NCBI GenBank assembly: GCA_036345935.2
Contig: JADWOT020000007.1
Coordinates: 11,266,099-11,330,098 of the forward strand
Reading direction: 5' to 3'
DNA: 64,000 nt
Source of the DNA: Taenia hydatigena
Lineage: Eukaryota > Platyhelminthes > Cestoda > Cyclophyllidea > Taeniidae
In this document: one piece after another, positions 51,111-61,968 of the stretch
How positions within the stretch are numbered: position 1 is the stretch's first letter
How the letters are laid out: every line of letters starts with the position of its first letter
The notes under the pieces: generated by a model
The model's input: the letters and a program-made list of their open reading frames with translations, nothing else
Database searches by the model: none
Told to the model about the DNA's origin: nothing
Program-made: the position numbers and the translations under genes

Positions 51111-53396
51111 AGTTACTACCATGAAAACAGTCCACACGCCATTTTAGAGGGCAAACTTTCCATTTCTACATAGGCAGATTCATTCAAGGAAAGATATCTA
51201 AGATTCTAATGTGCGTTTGTACAGCATGTGCTTTTTTCGTCCACTTAAACTAGGCGATTTTAGGCAAAGAAAGCACGAACTACGGTAGCAACTTTAATGT
51301 TTTCACTAGAATCAAATAATGTTTTCTGTCAGTGCGTAAATATCCTTTTCTTTTCTTTCAGTTTGTATCGCTGTTCTGTTTTGTCAGAAATGTCTCTGCT
51401 TCTAATTTATGGATACCTGAGCTTGGTCACTCATTTATAGCGTCGTCACTGGCCACATTGTTAAGACCGTAATAGCACTAGTTTCCAAAGAGTCTAATGT
51501 CCCAATTTTCCAAGCCTTAAGTTCTTCAACCGGCAGATCCTTTCATTGGCAAAAACTTTACACTTTACCAGTCCTTTCATTGTTCACTATTCCAAATAGA
51601 TCTCTGCAGTGGGTGCATTTTATGACACCAAAAAATGGATAAGTATAGCCCCATATAACGAACCGTTGAGGAGCCTTCAGCAGAAGAAACGTATGCATTA
51701 ATCACTCCTCCAGCGCATACGCGACGGAGGAAGTTCTTATGGACCCGAACACAATTAGGCGATTTCTTAGGGTAAAATGAACCTAACGAGTGCAATTTGC
51801 GATTGAGTGGCTGATAAAAGGGTTAATGGATTGACTACGGACCGCATTGGCATTATTCATGAATTATTTTGACACTGTCTTCGACTTTGTACCTGTGACC
51901 TCTTTTATGTTGGTGCCATACTTTTAGTGCGACTACATTAGCTCTGCCTCGCTGCCTGCTTTACTGCTTGGCTTGTGACTTTACTGTAGCTAGAGGCAGC
52001 GATGGGAGCAGAAATTTCTGTGGCGCTCTTGATAAGCAAAATTATAAAAATCGGATTTTGGGTCTGCTGAGTTATAAATGTGCAGCTGTATATTCCAAAG
52101 TCGAGACTACATGTCATTGAATTCGACACGAAGATGCAGCCGAAGTATGAAGGATAGATTGGCTTCAGGAGTAAACGCACATGCAGAATCAAGGGTTAGA
52201 GGAACACATTTAGATCCATTTTAATGGAGGCATCGCTCTAAAGACCTACTCTGCCAGAACGAGCCATTTAGGATCACGTTTGCTAAGGTTTTATAATGGA
52301 TCACATCTAGTAGGTCTTCGGTTCGATGTGAATTGGCCAGTGCTGCCTTCCGCTGGTCTTAAACACGCCACATCAGTGTATGTTAGTGAAGTTTGAGAAC
52401 ATTGGCCCTATTCGTCATCTCGGCCGTAACAGTGTTGCAACGAGAAAATGACAGGACAAATTCCAGAAGATAGAAGAAGTGAGAAGCGTCCTTCAGCTTT
52501 AACGAAGTATGGGGGTGGTTTTGGCATTAAGGCGTTGAGTCAAGACTGCTATATTGCGCATTTGCCAATAGCGTGAATATCCTTCATTTGTTGCACCAGT
52601 AAGAAGGCTTGCAGTTTCTTTTCATAAAATAAAATAGCTGTAAGCAGGGTTGTCCAGTAGCATTTTCGCGAAGGATAACAGGCGAAATATCAGCTGGATG
52701 TTGATAATCACCAAATTAGCCTTAAACACTTTCAGTTTAGACTGAATTTTAATCGAGAATCACAGGAATTTTAATCCATAAAAAGGTCCATGGTCTGTGA
52801 TCCTAGATGGACAGACTGTTGGCTGCATGAGACAGAACGCAAAAACTCTCGGCGTAAAGAATGCGTTGTCATGTGATGAATGGACGTATTGTTACGGGTT
52901 TTATCTCTATACTACTCGTGGGCATACAGATGGAGGTCGTGGAACGACGCTAGTTGGGTAAGAGCCAATGACGGTTAAATAATAAGACACGGTGGTCGAG
53001 TGGAAGGGTGCAAGATGCAGACACGAGAGGAGGAAAAGGAGAGAGACGGAGGCGAGTTACCACCGTGTGCATAGTCACCTATTCACCGGCTGCGGACGAG
53101 GGATGCGACCTGGTAGGCTGCAATTGAAGGCTCACTTGCGACCATTAATTGTTTTATGTAATGAGCATCCGTTATTCAAAGAAGGCCTTGTATGGATTAA
53201 AAGACACTGCTAGATAAAGGGTCATTGAATTAGCCTTGATATCACTAACTAATAAATTACCATTGATGCGGTCCCTAAAGTGCACTTATTTTAATCAAAG
53301 CTTACTTGAGGGATTCAGCAACATCAGAGTGTTAAATAAGAATCTTGCGAAACTCGACACATGAACGCCGCTTTGATATACAGATAACCTAAGCCT
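51111..53396. other. Intergenic stretch, no gene recognised
   Basis: Only short frames were seen (for example minus 51577-51795 and 51938-52192), with no domain or repeat partner. Confidence 0.4.
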
Positions 53397-53402
53397 TTTA
53401 TT
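53397..53402 (-). promoter_or_regulatory. Candidate poly(A) signal AATAAA
   Basis: The minus strand shows AATAAA about 375 bp downstream of the stop codon of the FnIII/TQT-repeat gene. It is the first canonical hexamer I noticed in the right position and would give a normal-length 3' UTR. Confidence 0.4.
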
Positions 53403-53775
53403 GTGGTCTTCAACCTCCACTACTTGACAAGCACACGCAACATCATTGAGAATAGGCCAGTGTGTAATGATATTTGTTTGCCATTTAAGGAGTAGTTGTT
53501 GTGATTTGTCCCTATATCTTATGTAAAGGAGAACAATTGTCAACGCCACCTTTCCCTGAGTTAGTGAAACAAGCAACGCGATAGGCAAAATGTCTAGCAA
53601 ATGTCAATTTTCAGCAGCAATAATCGAAACCAGCAAAGAAGTTGGTAAGTTGCATTGGCTTACTAGAGGGTTTACAGGAGCACTGTGACCATGTAAGCAA
53701 ATGGAGCTGAAGTGATCAGGGAGTGGAGGCAAATCCAGCCTTCGTGGTGGTAGCGAACGTTGAGATAGAATTTCT

Positions 53776-55529
53776 TTAATTGGCCGTTGCAGCATTCAAA
53801 ACAGATCCCTTCCTCGTGGTGAAGGCTGGAGTTTGTGTGGACTTACTTTTTGTTGTGATTTGAGGAAACTGGGTAGACTTGCTATTCCTTGCAACTGTGG
53901 ATGTCTGAGTAGACCTGTCATTCATTTTAATTGCAAGGGTCTGAGTATACTTGCTGTTCTTCGCGAATCTTCCGGCTTCGGGAAACACTCCTTCGTCTCC
54001 TGTAGGAGACAATAAATTTCTCTTGACATCTTTATACGAACTAATCGCTGACGGCATAAAATAAGAAATTTTGGTCGACCTTACTAAGCTGCCTATTCTA
54101 CTGTCTAAAGCTAATTGTGTGGCAGGAGATAATTCAAATAAACATACGCGAACAATTTAATTGTGTCAAACGGGTACTGTTGCAGGCTTCTTGAGATAAA
54201 ATCTGGCTAAATGCAAATAATAAATCAGCATTTGGTAAGACGAGTACAAAGGGCTCACCTCCTCCTAGGATCGGTGTGGTTGCTTCTACTGCTCCACTGT
54301 CGCTGCCAAGGTACTCAAGTTTCTTACAATCTCCTTTTCTAGTACGCGCACTAACGAAGGCAAAAATGGTTTGCCCCGGCTGTAGGCCTTTGAAGGCGTA
54401 AGCTTGAACTGGGGGCAGATCCAAAGCGTCCTGCCACGTGGAGTCGAGATTCCAAGCGATACGATAGCTGACAATAACGCCATCGGGCTGAGGTGGGGGA
54501 TCCCAACTCATGCGCATCGTGTAAGGGTCGATTGCTTCAAGTTTCACATTTTGAGGAGCATCAAGATGTGCACGATTGAAAATGCGCTGTGATCGTATGT
54601 TGCTAATGGTTCCAATCTATCGTCAAAATTCCTTTGTGTTTTACTAACGAGAATAGCTAGTGATTTTGGATTACTTTACCGAACGTGGGCCTCAAAAACA
54701 CTGGTTCATTTTCATTGACCTCGAAACTGTGAGCGTTTTCATGCAAACCGCCCGTTTTTGCGTGTGTGCAGCAGTAGACTAAAAGCGTTTTGGGACTGGC
54801 AGGTAATCAAAACATTGCAATTTGCTAATCAGATTTCTTATATCTGCGTAAACTTTTAATCTAAGGGGAGGTGGAAGCACTCGCGTCTATGGTTTAACTA
54901 AAAATTAATAACTTAAAACACTTGGCACAACTTGTATCGCCCCGTCCATCTGCCGGATTTTGGCTATCTTCTATTTCCCAACCACGCCTTGTGTTTCGCC
55001 TTTAATCACCTATTGCGGTAATTGTCATCATGGTGCTCCTGCTAAAGACATCAATTGTGCTTATTCCCCATACAAAATCAAATCGTAATGCGCTAATGCT
55101 TGCGAATAGCCTACACAAATGACGGTTCGCTCTACACGCGGATCATGTAAATGGATGCATTGGGACGCACATTGTGCTAGGCAAACCCCTGCCTGCTGTA
55201 AAGTAGCTACAAAATTGGAAGCGCTTAAAAGATGAAAATGAAAGGCGTGGGGGAAGATAAGCATAAAAAAGTACTAAGGAAATAAATGGGTTGGCTCAGT
55301 CATATCATGTTTATTTGACTACCATGTGGTGTAGCATTATGCAACAAAATGTCTATGAGTGGCCAAGTCATTCCCAAATTTACTAAGGTTTACAGACATC
55401 GTTTCCGTAGATGTGTCTGCATATGCGCTGCTCAGCGTATATTATAGAAGGTGCCTTACCGCTTGCCACTACCAGTTCTGTATGCAAGATGGACGTTACC
55501 ACCAAAATGAGGTAGAGTTGAAGTAGCAT
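53776..55529 (-). CDS. Secreted-type FnIII protein with four C-terminal TQT repeats
   Basis: Four minus-strand exons close in frame as a 241-residue protein: 55529-55460, 54778-54675, 54586-54259 and 53999-53776. Exon 1 encodes a typical signal peptide (MLLQLYLILVVTSILHTEL) and ends at GTAAGG. Exon 2 encodes a 34-residue linker with two adjacent Cys. Exon 3 is a complete fibronectin type III domain: LDAPQNVKLEAID opening, conserved Trp in MRMSW, Tyr in VIVSYRIAW, and the L-P-G-x-T motif KGLQPGQTIFAFVSARTRKG. Exon 4 holds four 12-residue tandem repeats with cores KYTQT, RSTQT, KSTQF and KSTQT, then a short tail and a TAA. Three of the four cores match the dynein light chain LC8 anchor [KR]xTQT. 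LC8 is cytosolic, so a signal peptide on the same protein is a topological conflict unless exon 1 belongs elsewhere. The exon 2 donor (GTAATC) is weak. The exon 3 and 4 junction is strong in both sites and phase. Confidence 0.62.
53812..53955 (-). repeat. 36-bp tandem repeat, four copies, inside the coding exon
   Basis: Read on the plus strand, units start TGTGTGGACTTA, TGGGTAGACTTG, TGAGTAGACCTG and TGAGTATACTTG at 36-bp spacing. The unit starts are conserved while the rest has diverged, exactly where the TQ core is encoded on the other strand. The spacing is a multiple of three, so the reading frame is kept. Confidence 0.8.
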
Positions 55530-58039
55530 CTCAATCCGAAGACAAATCCCATTAACAGCCCACGAGCGGTGTCGATAAATATGTCGAAAAATGCTAGCCT
55601 ATGAAATTACCCGTTCGTGCGTTTGCACCCGTATTGTGATTTCGCGCATTATTAGGTCATTTGAGCGATTGTGCAGGAGACGCTCATAAGGACCTTAGCT
55701 TTTGCGAAATTGCGTTCGTTTTCAACCTCGTGGTGGTTTTGATTTTTGATGAGCTGCGATATTCCGAAGGTCAAACCTACTTTCTTTAAGGAGGGGGTGT
55801 GCGTATGTGAATAGTGTCCAAGTGGTGTTATCAGAGAATTCAAGTCTTGAAGGCGGGTATATTGAAAGGACCAGACTTACTTGTCCACACACGAAAACCG
55901 GGTTTTAACATTTGCTTCTTCGCTAAGCTGATGAATTGCGGCGATCATTTCCCTTTTTTGGAAATGCAAACTTGATTACTACTTTGATTACCTCATAAGA
56001 GCATGCCATCGGTCCCAACTATGCGCAAAATAAATAAGTTACTTCACAATAAGAATAGGTGTGTGTGGAAAACTGGAAACGTTGGTGGGATATCCTTAAA
56101 GATGCGCCAATAACCAATAATTTTGAGAAGACAACAATTTTATGCAAAGAAAAGTAGGCGCAAATGCACAGTTTAAATCCCCAACAAGCACCAACAATTT
56201 GCTTGCAATAAATAAGCATCCATGCCATCCCTGCGTCACTACGTTAATAAAGCTTGAATTTCTTCACTGAGTAGGATTCAACACGTCAGGAATCACTAAA
56301 GTCACACAAAGAACACATGCTCTAGTGTTTTATTCGTAAAGAACTATAATTTGATCTGCTAGAAATTCACATGTAGTAGCTTGGTTTGTCGTTTGGCTGT
56401 GCGTTCAACTGCACAAACAATAGAATCTCTAGAGGCTGCACTTCTACTTCGTGGTATTCTCTATGGCCCATCCTAATAGCAGCCTAAACTTCTCGAGTTT
56501 TCATAAGTAGCACCGCAGCCTATTACGGCATAATGGGGACTCAGATTACTACCTTTGTTATTCACTCCCGTGAACTAGCTGGTAGTCGTCCGTTTGATGA
56601 GTGCGCAGATAATTAACACCAAGTTACTAAAATGGGCAGTCAGCACTTTACCCCGCGGTAATTAGCTGAGGCTAAGTTGACGGCTATTTCCACGCCCAAT
56701 CCAAATTAAAGGACAAACTAAAAAAGATGAGGGATAGTGAGAAATGATGGAATGCATTGCAAAAGTACGGAAATCATTACTTGCATCGTCAGCTAACATG
56801 ATGGTGTCTGCAAATTAGTCATGCCACCTGTGCATCCATCAAGCTCTAAGCCAATTCAGGACATGTTTGACCGTCTCAAAAGCACTTTCTTGAGGACATA
56901 GGCAGCCCTAAAAGTATACTTGTTAGTAAAATTGGTTGTTAAGCGTACTTGCGTTTGTCTATATTATTGCAAAAGTCAAGATCTTTGCCGTCTCAAATGC
57001 TTTAATGCTTGGTTGATTTTGGATGGCATAATTAAACTGTTACCAAAATTCCACTCCGTGTAGTTTTCAGGTGTCTGCTTTCCATGATGAAGCATGATGA
57101 GGTTGCCATTTGGCGTTGAGTTACGAGTATTGGTTCAGAATCGCAGACACGAGGAGATGTAGCAATCTCTTTATCATGAGAACTAAGCGAAAATAATCCA
57201 CCCTTTTAAGCTGCTTTACTCGCATAAACGACAGAAATGATTTTTATCTCGGTTGTTATTCCGAGGAAAATGGTTCTTGTGCATGAGTATGTCTGATGCG
57301 ATGATAATAAGAGAGATCAGTAGTTGCAATAAATGCTTTAGAGGAACATGGATGGGCTCTGTAATATGAACGATAAACCACATTAACGAAAGATAGAGTT
57401 TCGCTTGAATTTCACTACGCATCGCCAAGCTAGTAGTGCCTTGGAAAATGAATATTTTGAGGATGTCAACTTTTTGACTGTCCGCCTAGTATAGGTTACA
57501 ATGCGAATGTGATTTCTCACCATATTTTAACAATTTATTGATGTAAATTCAATAGAAGCTTTTATGGTACGTGCGATAAAGAAGGACGAAAGGTTTTGTG
57601 GTGTCCAGTGTCCACCCTAGTATTTTGCCTTCTTTAGCCTTCAAGGGAGCCTTGAGACGCTACGACCACGCTTCCTTCCGCCGTTGGTGGAAATGAGTGA
57701 AAAGTAGCTCTTATGTCAGCCATATCCAACCTGCCTTCTTTATGTTGTCATCATTGTGTACCTTTGTGTTTCAGGTGTAAAAGGAACAGTATCATCTACT
57801 ATTGGGACCTCAATGTTCTAAGTAGATAAAGCCTTTTTCAATTATCTTCAAGCTACGGTAAGTTGCGGGGTCTAAATGTTAATATCGTGCAATCATGCTT
57901 GTGTTTCTTCCACCATTTAGATTAGCAGTAACCATCTGCTCATCGTTGAGAAATCGATGCTTACTTTCAATTTTTAAACTAGCATAAAATTGCCCAGATA
58001 TCAATGCATGCTTTGACTGAATGTTTCTGATCTTTGCAG
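55530..58039. other. Intergenic stretch, no gene recognised
   Basis: This should contain the promoter and 5' UTR of the minus-strand FnIII gene near its left edge and possibly early exons of the plus-strand gene at 58 kb. None could be fixed. A TTTGTGTTTCAG acceptor near 57774 opens only short frames. Confidence 0.35.
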
Positions 58040-59045
58040 AGTGCTTGTAGCGATTTAGGACGTGGTAGATCTACGGAGGTAAGACGATGGATGCTTGGAC
58101 AGTATAAAATTGTCTATTACTAATAGAGACGACGAAATGAAGTGACCTGTGCATCCGTGATTTCACCCTTTAGTCAACAGGCATAAATATGGAAGAGAGG
58201 AAGAAATGGAAGGAGGATAAGTAGTTTTCGCTCCTTACCATGGATTCTTCAGCTGACTTGACTCATCACTGTCAATGTGCTTTGGTGTCAAAGGCAAAAC
58301 GCTCCCAAACCTACCACTTTAAGCTTAAGATATACGTCAATTGTCATGGCTGCTAGAAAAGTATTCAAACCTGTTCCAAACACGACGCTACCGACTCTTA
58401 ACTATACGCTAGCTACTGCAGCGTCCAATGGAATACATAACCCCTCCAACGTCTCCACTCCAATCACGACAGCCCTACGACCGGAACCCCAGGCACCTCC
58501 ACAACACCTACTACCTTGGCTTCATTTTGGAGGAAAGGAAAGAGAAATGCAGAGGACACCATGTATTATGATCCTGTTGTCAGCATGAAAGCAACGGCAG
58601 TAGTAGCAGTAGCGATGTAGTAAAGAAAGTAATGACAGAAGGAGATGTGCCGCAGGCAACGGTAAGGAGAAGTAGGGTAGAAGGAAATGAGCACTGATTT
58701 TCGACGTGATTTAAACATGCAGCCCCCCAACCTGGAGTCATGGTATGGAGAACTGTGTGGTTGGCCAGTTGACGTGTGTGTTTTGTAAATGCTGTTTTAA
58801 TTTGTATGCTAGGAATACTTTTAGACACTGTTTTGCATTGCATTGCAGCTTTAGGCCCTAAAATGCCACTTCAACTCAATCATTCTTCCACAAACTGTGG
58901 CTCAAACCGCTCCAGATCACAATGCCCGTTATTTGCTAGCCCTTCCAATAGTGCAAACAGACGACACTCTGACAGCTTTAGTTTTAAAACAACTTTGATG
59001 GCGTCTGCCAGTCCACTTCATGCCGACAAACAACTCGACTTCTGA
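58040..59045 (+). CDS. Candidate exons of an unidentified plus-strand gene
   Basis: Three candidate coding exons, family unknown. 58040-58078 is a 13-codon micro-exon (SACSDLGRGRSTE) between a very strong acceptor (TTTCTGATCTTTGCAG) and GTAAGA, open only in phase 0. 58584-58661 is 26 codons (HESNGSSSSSDVVKKV, then MTEGDVPQAT) between CCTGTTGTCAG and GTAAGG, also phase 0. 58849-59045 is a terminal exon after GCATTGCAG, open for 65 codons, Ser/Asn-rich (CGSNRSRSQC, ANRRHSDSFSF) and ending QLDF then TGA. The last exon needs a phase-1 entry while the preceding donor leaves phase 0, so one exon or boundary is missing. A Pro/Thr-rich open frame at 58277-58560 may be part of the gene. Inverted repeat arm R5 begins 40 bp after the stop. 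Confidence 0.42.
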
Positions 59046-60441
59046 GAATGAGCCGAGTGCCTTTGAGAGCCTTTATACAAATGTATTCAAAACCATGTTT
59101 TAACCACCTTTCGGTGGTACGACCAAGACAATGCATATGCCCCATCGCTACCGCATATGCTGGCTCCACAATTTTTAAAAATACTGTGGGAACGAAACGA
59201 AAGTGTTAAAGGTCCCTTCACACGTAGTTGACATGCATATTTAAAAAACACTTCGTTTCTTTAAGGACCAGTCGGTACTCACTTCCATACATTGCAATCT
59301 GTTACTCTTTTAACTCAAAAGCAATAGGCTTCTGAATGGCTAATAGTCGCACATGTCAAAACAAAACACTAAGAAACAGAAAACTTACGCATTTATTGGC
59401 ATAAAATGATTTCCTGCACTATATTCCATTGTTAATTGCGGTATAATTTGTACAACCCTACCGCTACGAAATTTGCATCCAAAGCAAAACGGGCGCTCTT
59501 TTAACGTCATCGTTAGCGTAGAGCTCAATTGTTGGTAGTCTGCACACAAATCGTAGTGCAGCCATAGGTCTTGGCAATCATTTTGCCAACCCGCAGATTT
59601 TTATCAAGACGCATCAAAGTAGAATTTGTGCAATTTAACAACCCTGCGTGGTTGAAACGGGAAGGAAAAATCTGAATGAACGCATTTGTTGATGACGAGT
59701 AACTCGGTTTTGCCACAAGGAGGAGCGGCTAGGCCAATTGAAAATGTGGGCATTAATTCTTTCCCTTCATGCACCTGGTTGGAACGCTATTGTCCGAAAG
59801 CAACATTGCAATTGGTCAGGGAAGTTATAGCTTTCACTTACAAGTTTACAAGCACTCACTTCACTCACTTTTTTCGCAAAGAAAAAATGAAGGAATCAGA
59901 ATGGTGCGATGAGTGCCTGCTACAATTCACTGCGTTTTGTCACCGAGCCCTAATAGTTGATGTTCAGTGGCCTTTCGAATAATAAACCTCGAAACAGTAC
60001 TTTACTGATAATATTATTAGAGACTGTGAAATAGCTCTTCTTGTGTGAAATCGAATTCAACTTTATCTGGGTGTTGGGTGGCAAGCGCACGATGACCTTT
60101 GGTTATCAGTGACAGACATTCATAGCCTTCAAGCAAGCAGAGTTCTTCTTTGCACAGGTCACATAATTATGCATTTTAGTTGACTAGCTTGAATGAAAGA
60201 GCTCGTACACGCCACTAGTTTTTTATTTGATCCATTGGCCGAGAGGCACGTTAATAGCGAAGGGCAACAATGAAACACTGAATTTAAAGCAAGGGAGAAG
60301 AGCCAATAGCCTTAGTAGATCTCAAACTCTGAGAAGACGATTACCAATTTGTCGACTTTAAGGACATTTGAAAATCTAAGTTTTAGACAATGTCGCCTTT
60401 CATCAAGGATCATCAGTTACAGAAACGGAGCGTTGGTAAAT

Positions 60442-60654
60442 TCAAAAGAGTGCCAGTACGTCCCAAAAATGTTGAAATTCATCACGGTGCGCAATAAACC
60501 AGATTTGATTAAGGTCTGAAGGCCCATTGGTAGCGTCTCCTTCGAGGGTGTTCACGTTCCCATCTTGTGAGAGGGCATCTTTTATAAAAGCCTTTGCTCT
60601 GCGCAACTTCATTGAGCTGTCGGCTACAGACATATAACTTTGAAAAACGCTCAA
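60442..60654 (-). pseudogene. Exon-like frame of the R5 duplication, longer copy
   Basis: Seventy codons on the minus strand reading RRAKAFIKDALSQDGNVNT and then DLNQIWFIAHRDEFQHFWDVL. It matches the shorter, stop-interrupted version at 26777-26914. The reading frame, not just DNA similarity, is preserved between arms. It could be an exon of a host gene or a piece of a mobile element. No family is recognised and no flanking exons were found. Confidence 0.45.
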
Positions 60655-61639
60655 ATAATTAAAGCTGTTAATTGATTCCCAAAATTATGCCATGCCAGCA
60701 ATTACTTAATTAAATGCCAATGGGACACTTGGCATGCTTGTGATCCACTCCCGCTTCATACTATTTTAGTCGAAGCACCGTAGAATTCTAAGACAGGGGA
60801 CGAACCACCAGAGAAGCTGATGATGTGGGCTGGAGATAAAACAACCTTCTAGTATGATAAGAGGATGTATCATCAAACATCTGCACTGGCTGTATGTGTA
60901 GTCTCAACAGAACAACTTGCACTATATCAACCACGATATGCAGCACATTGCCCGATAGGCAAAAATTTGGTACAAATGAACGGCTCAAGCACTCTTTTCG
61001 TGGACTGTGTTCTAAATGGCATCTTCATCTCTCATGCACAGCTTCTCTTGAGGTGTGGAAAGATGCTGGAGAATTTTTTCTTAGCATGTCAACATGGGTA
61101 TGCCAATGGGATCAGGCAAACGTCTTCCATCGCATTCTCTTTGACGCCTTCATTTCATGATTGCACCATTTAGGGCTTCGTTTCAAGTAGATTTAGGCGA
61201 AACTTTACAATTTACGACTGCAATGACGTTGTTTCTAGACGTCGGGAGCCACTTGACCCATTCTTTGATTGCAACTCATCTGCGAAATGGGCGAACGACT
61301 TTACTCACTACCCAGTTGTTGATTTAGTAGTTTGTTTTCATGTAAATTAGTAGAATGAGGGGTGTTAACTTTAGTTCAAATCTCAGATCATCGGAAACAA
61401 CAATTGTCAATCGTATCCTTCATTGGTCGCCCGTTCGTTTTCTTGTTTAATATCCAACCGCTCGAAGAAGTTAAGCAAAGTGGAGTTAAATGAAACTGAG
61501 GTGAGTGGAGTGCTTGGTGGCGGCTCTGCGGAGTTATCGATTGGAAGAGTGAACACGCAACATTAACACGGACTCAACTAAACACCAAAGGTTGTGTGAA
61601 AGTGCTTAAAGTATAAAAAAAAACCTTTTCAAGAAATGC

Positions 61640-61711
61640 GGCTCAGTAATCCAGGGATATCGTTCGCGCTTCAAGTGCGCGAGGTCCCGGGTTCAAATCC
61701 CGCCTGAGCCC
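61640..61711 (+). tRNA. tRNA-Pro-derived sequence with Leu anticodon CAA
   Basis: The body is that of tRNA-Pro. The acceptor GGCTCAG/CTGAGCC is perfectly paired with discriminator C, and the T loop is TTCAAAT. The anticodon stem CGCGC/GCGCG is perfect, but the loop reads TTCAAGT where its duplicate at 25735-25806 reads TTCGGGT, so the anticodon is CAA (Leu) and not CGG. The T stem has one C-C mismatch. ProRS reads G35 and G36, so this RNA should not be a good proline acceptor. It is most likely a pseudogene that kept its fold, or a very odd chimeric tRNA. Confidence 0.6.
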
Positions 61712-61968
61712 ATACGCATCGGTTCTTTGTACGCCTCTTTATTCTCAGCTTTCAGTTCGATAAGCACTACATCAGTGAGTCGTGACCGCCTTCCTCTTCC
61801 ACCCTTATATTTTCTCCAATTTGCGCTAAAAATGTTTCCTAAGCACATCTATTCCTGACTACTTGTCGTCAGAAGTGGGTCGGACTCTGCCTGTCTTACG
61901 GCAGGGGACCCGCAACGAAACGCACAGTAGCACGGGATCGCTGGATTTGATGCTCCAGCACATACGGT

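Larger units (their letters stand above)
59085..61893 (-). repeat. 2.8-kb duplication R5, inverted arm
   Basis: Reverse-complement partner of 25553-28335, with the same internal order. It contains the tRNA-Pro-derived sequence, the longer version of the shared open frame (60442-60654, minus) and the remnant at 59525-59716. It abuts repeat R2 copy B with almost no spacer, which copy A does not. Confidence 0.85.
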
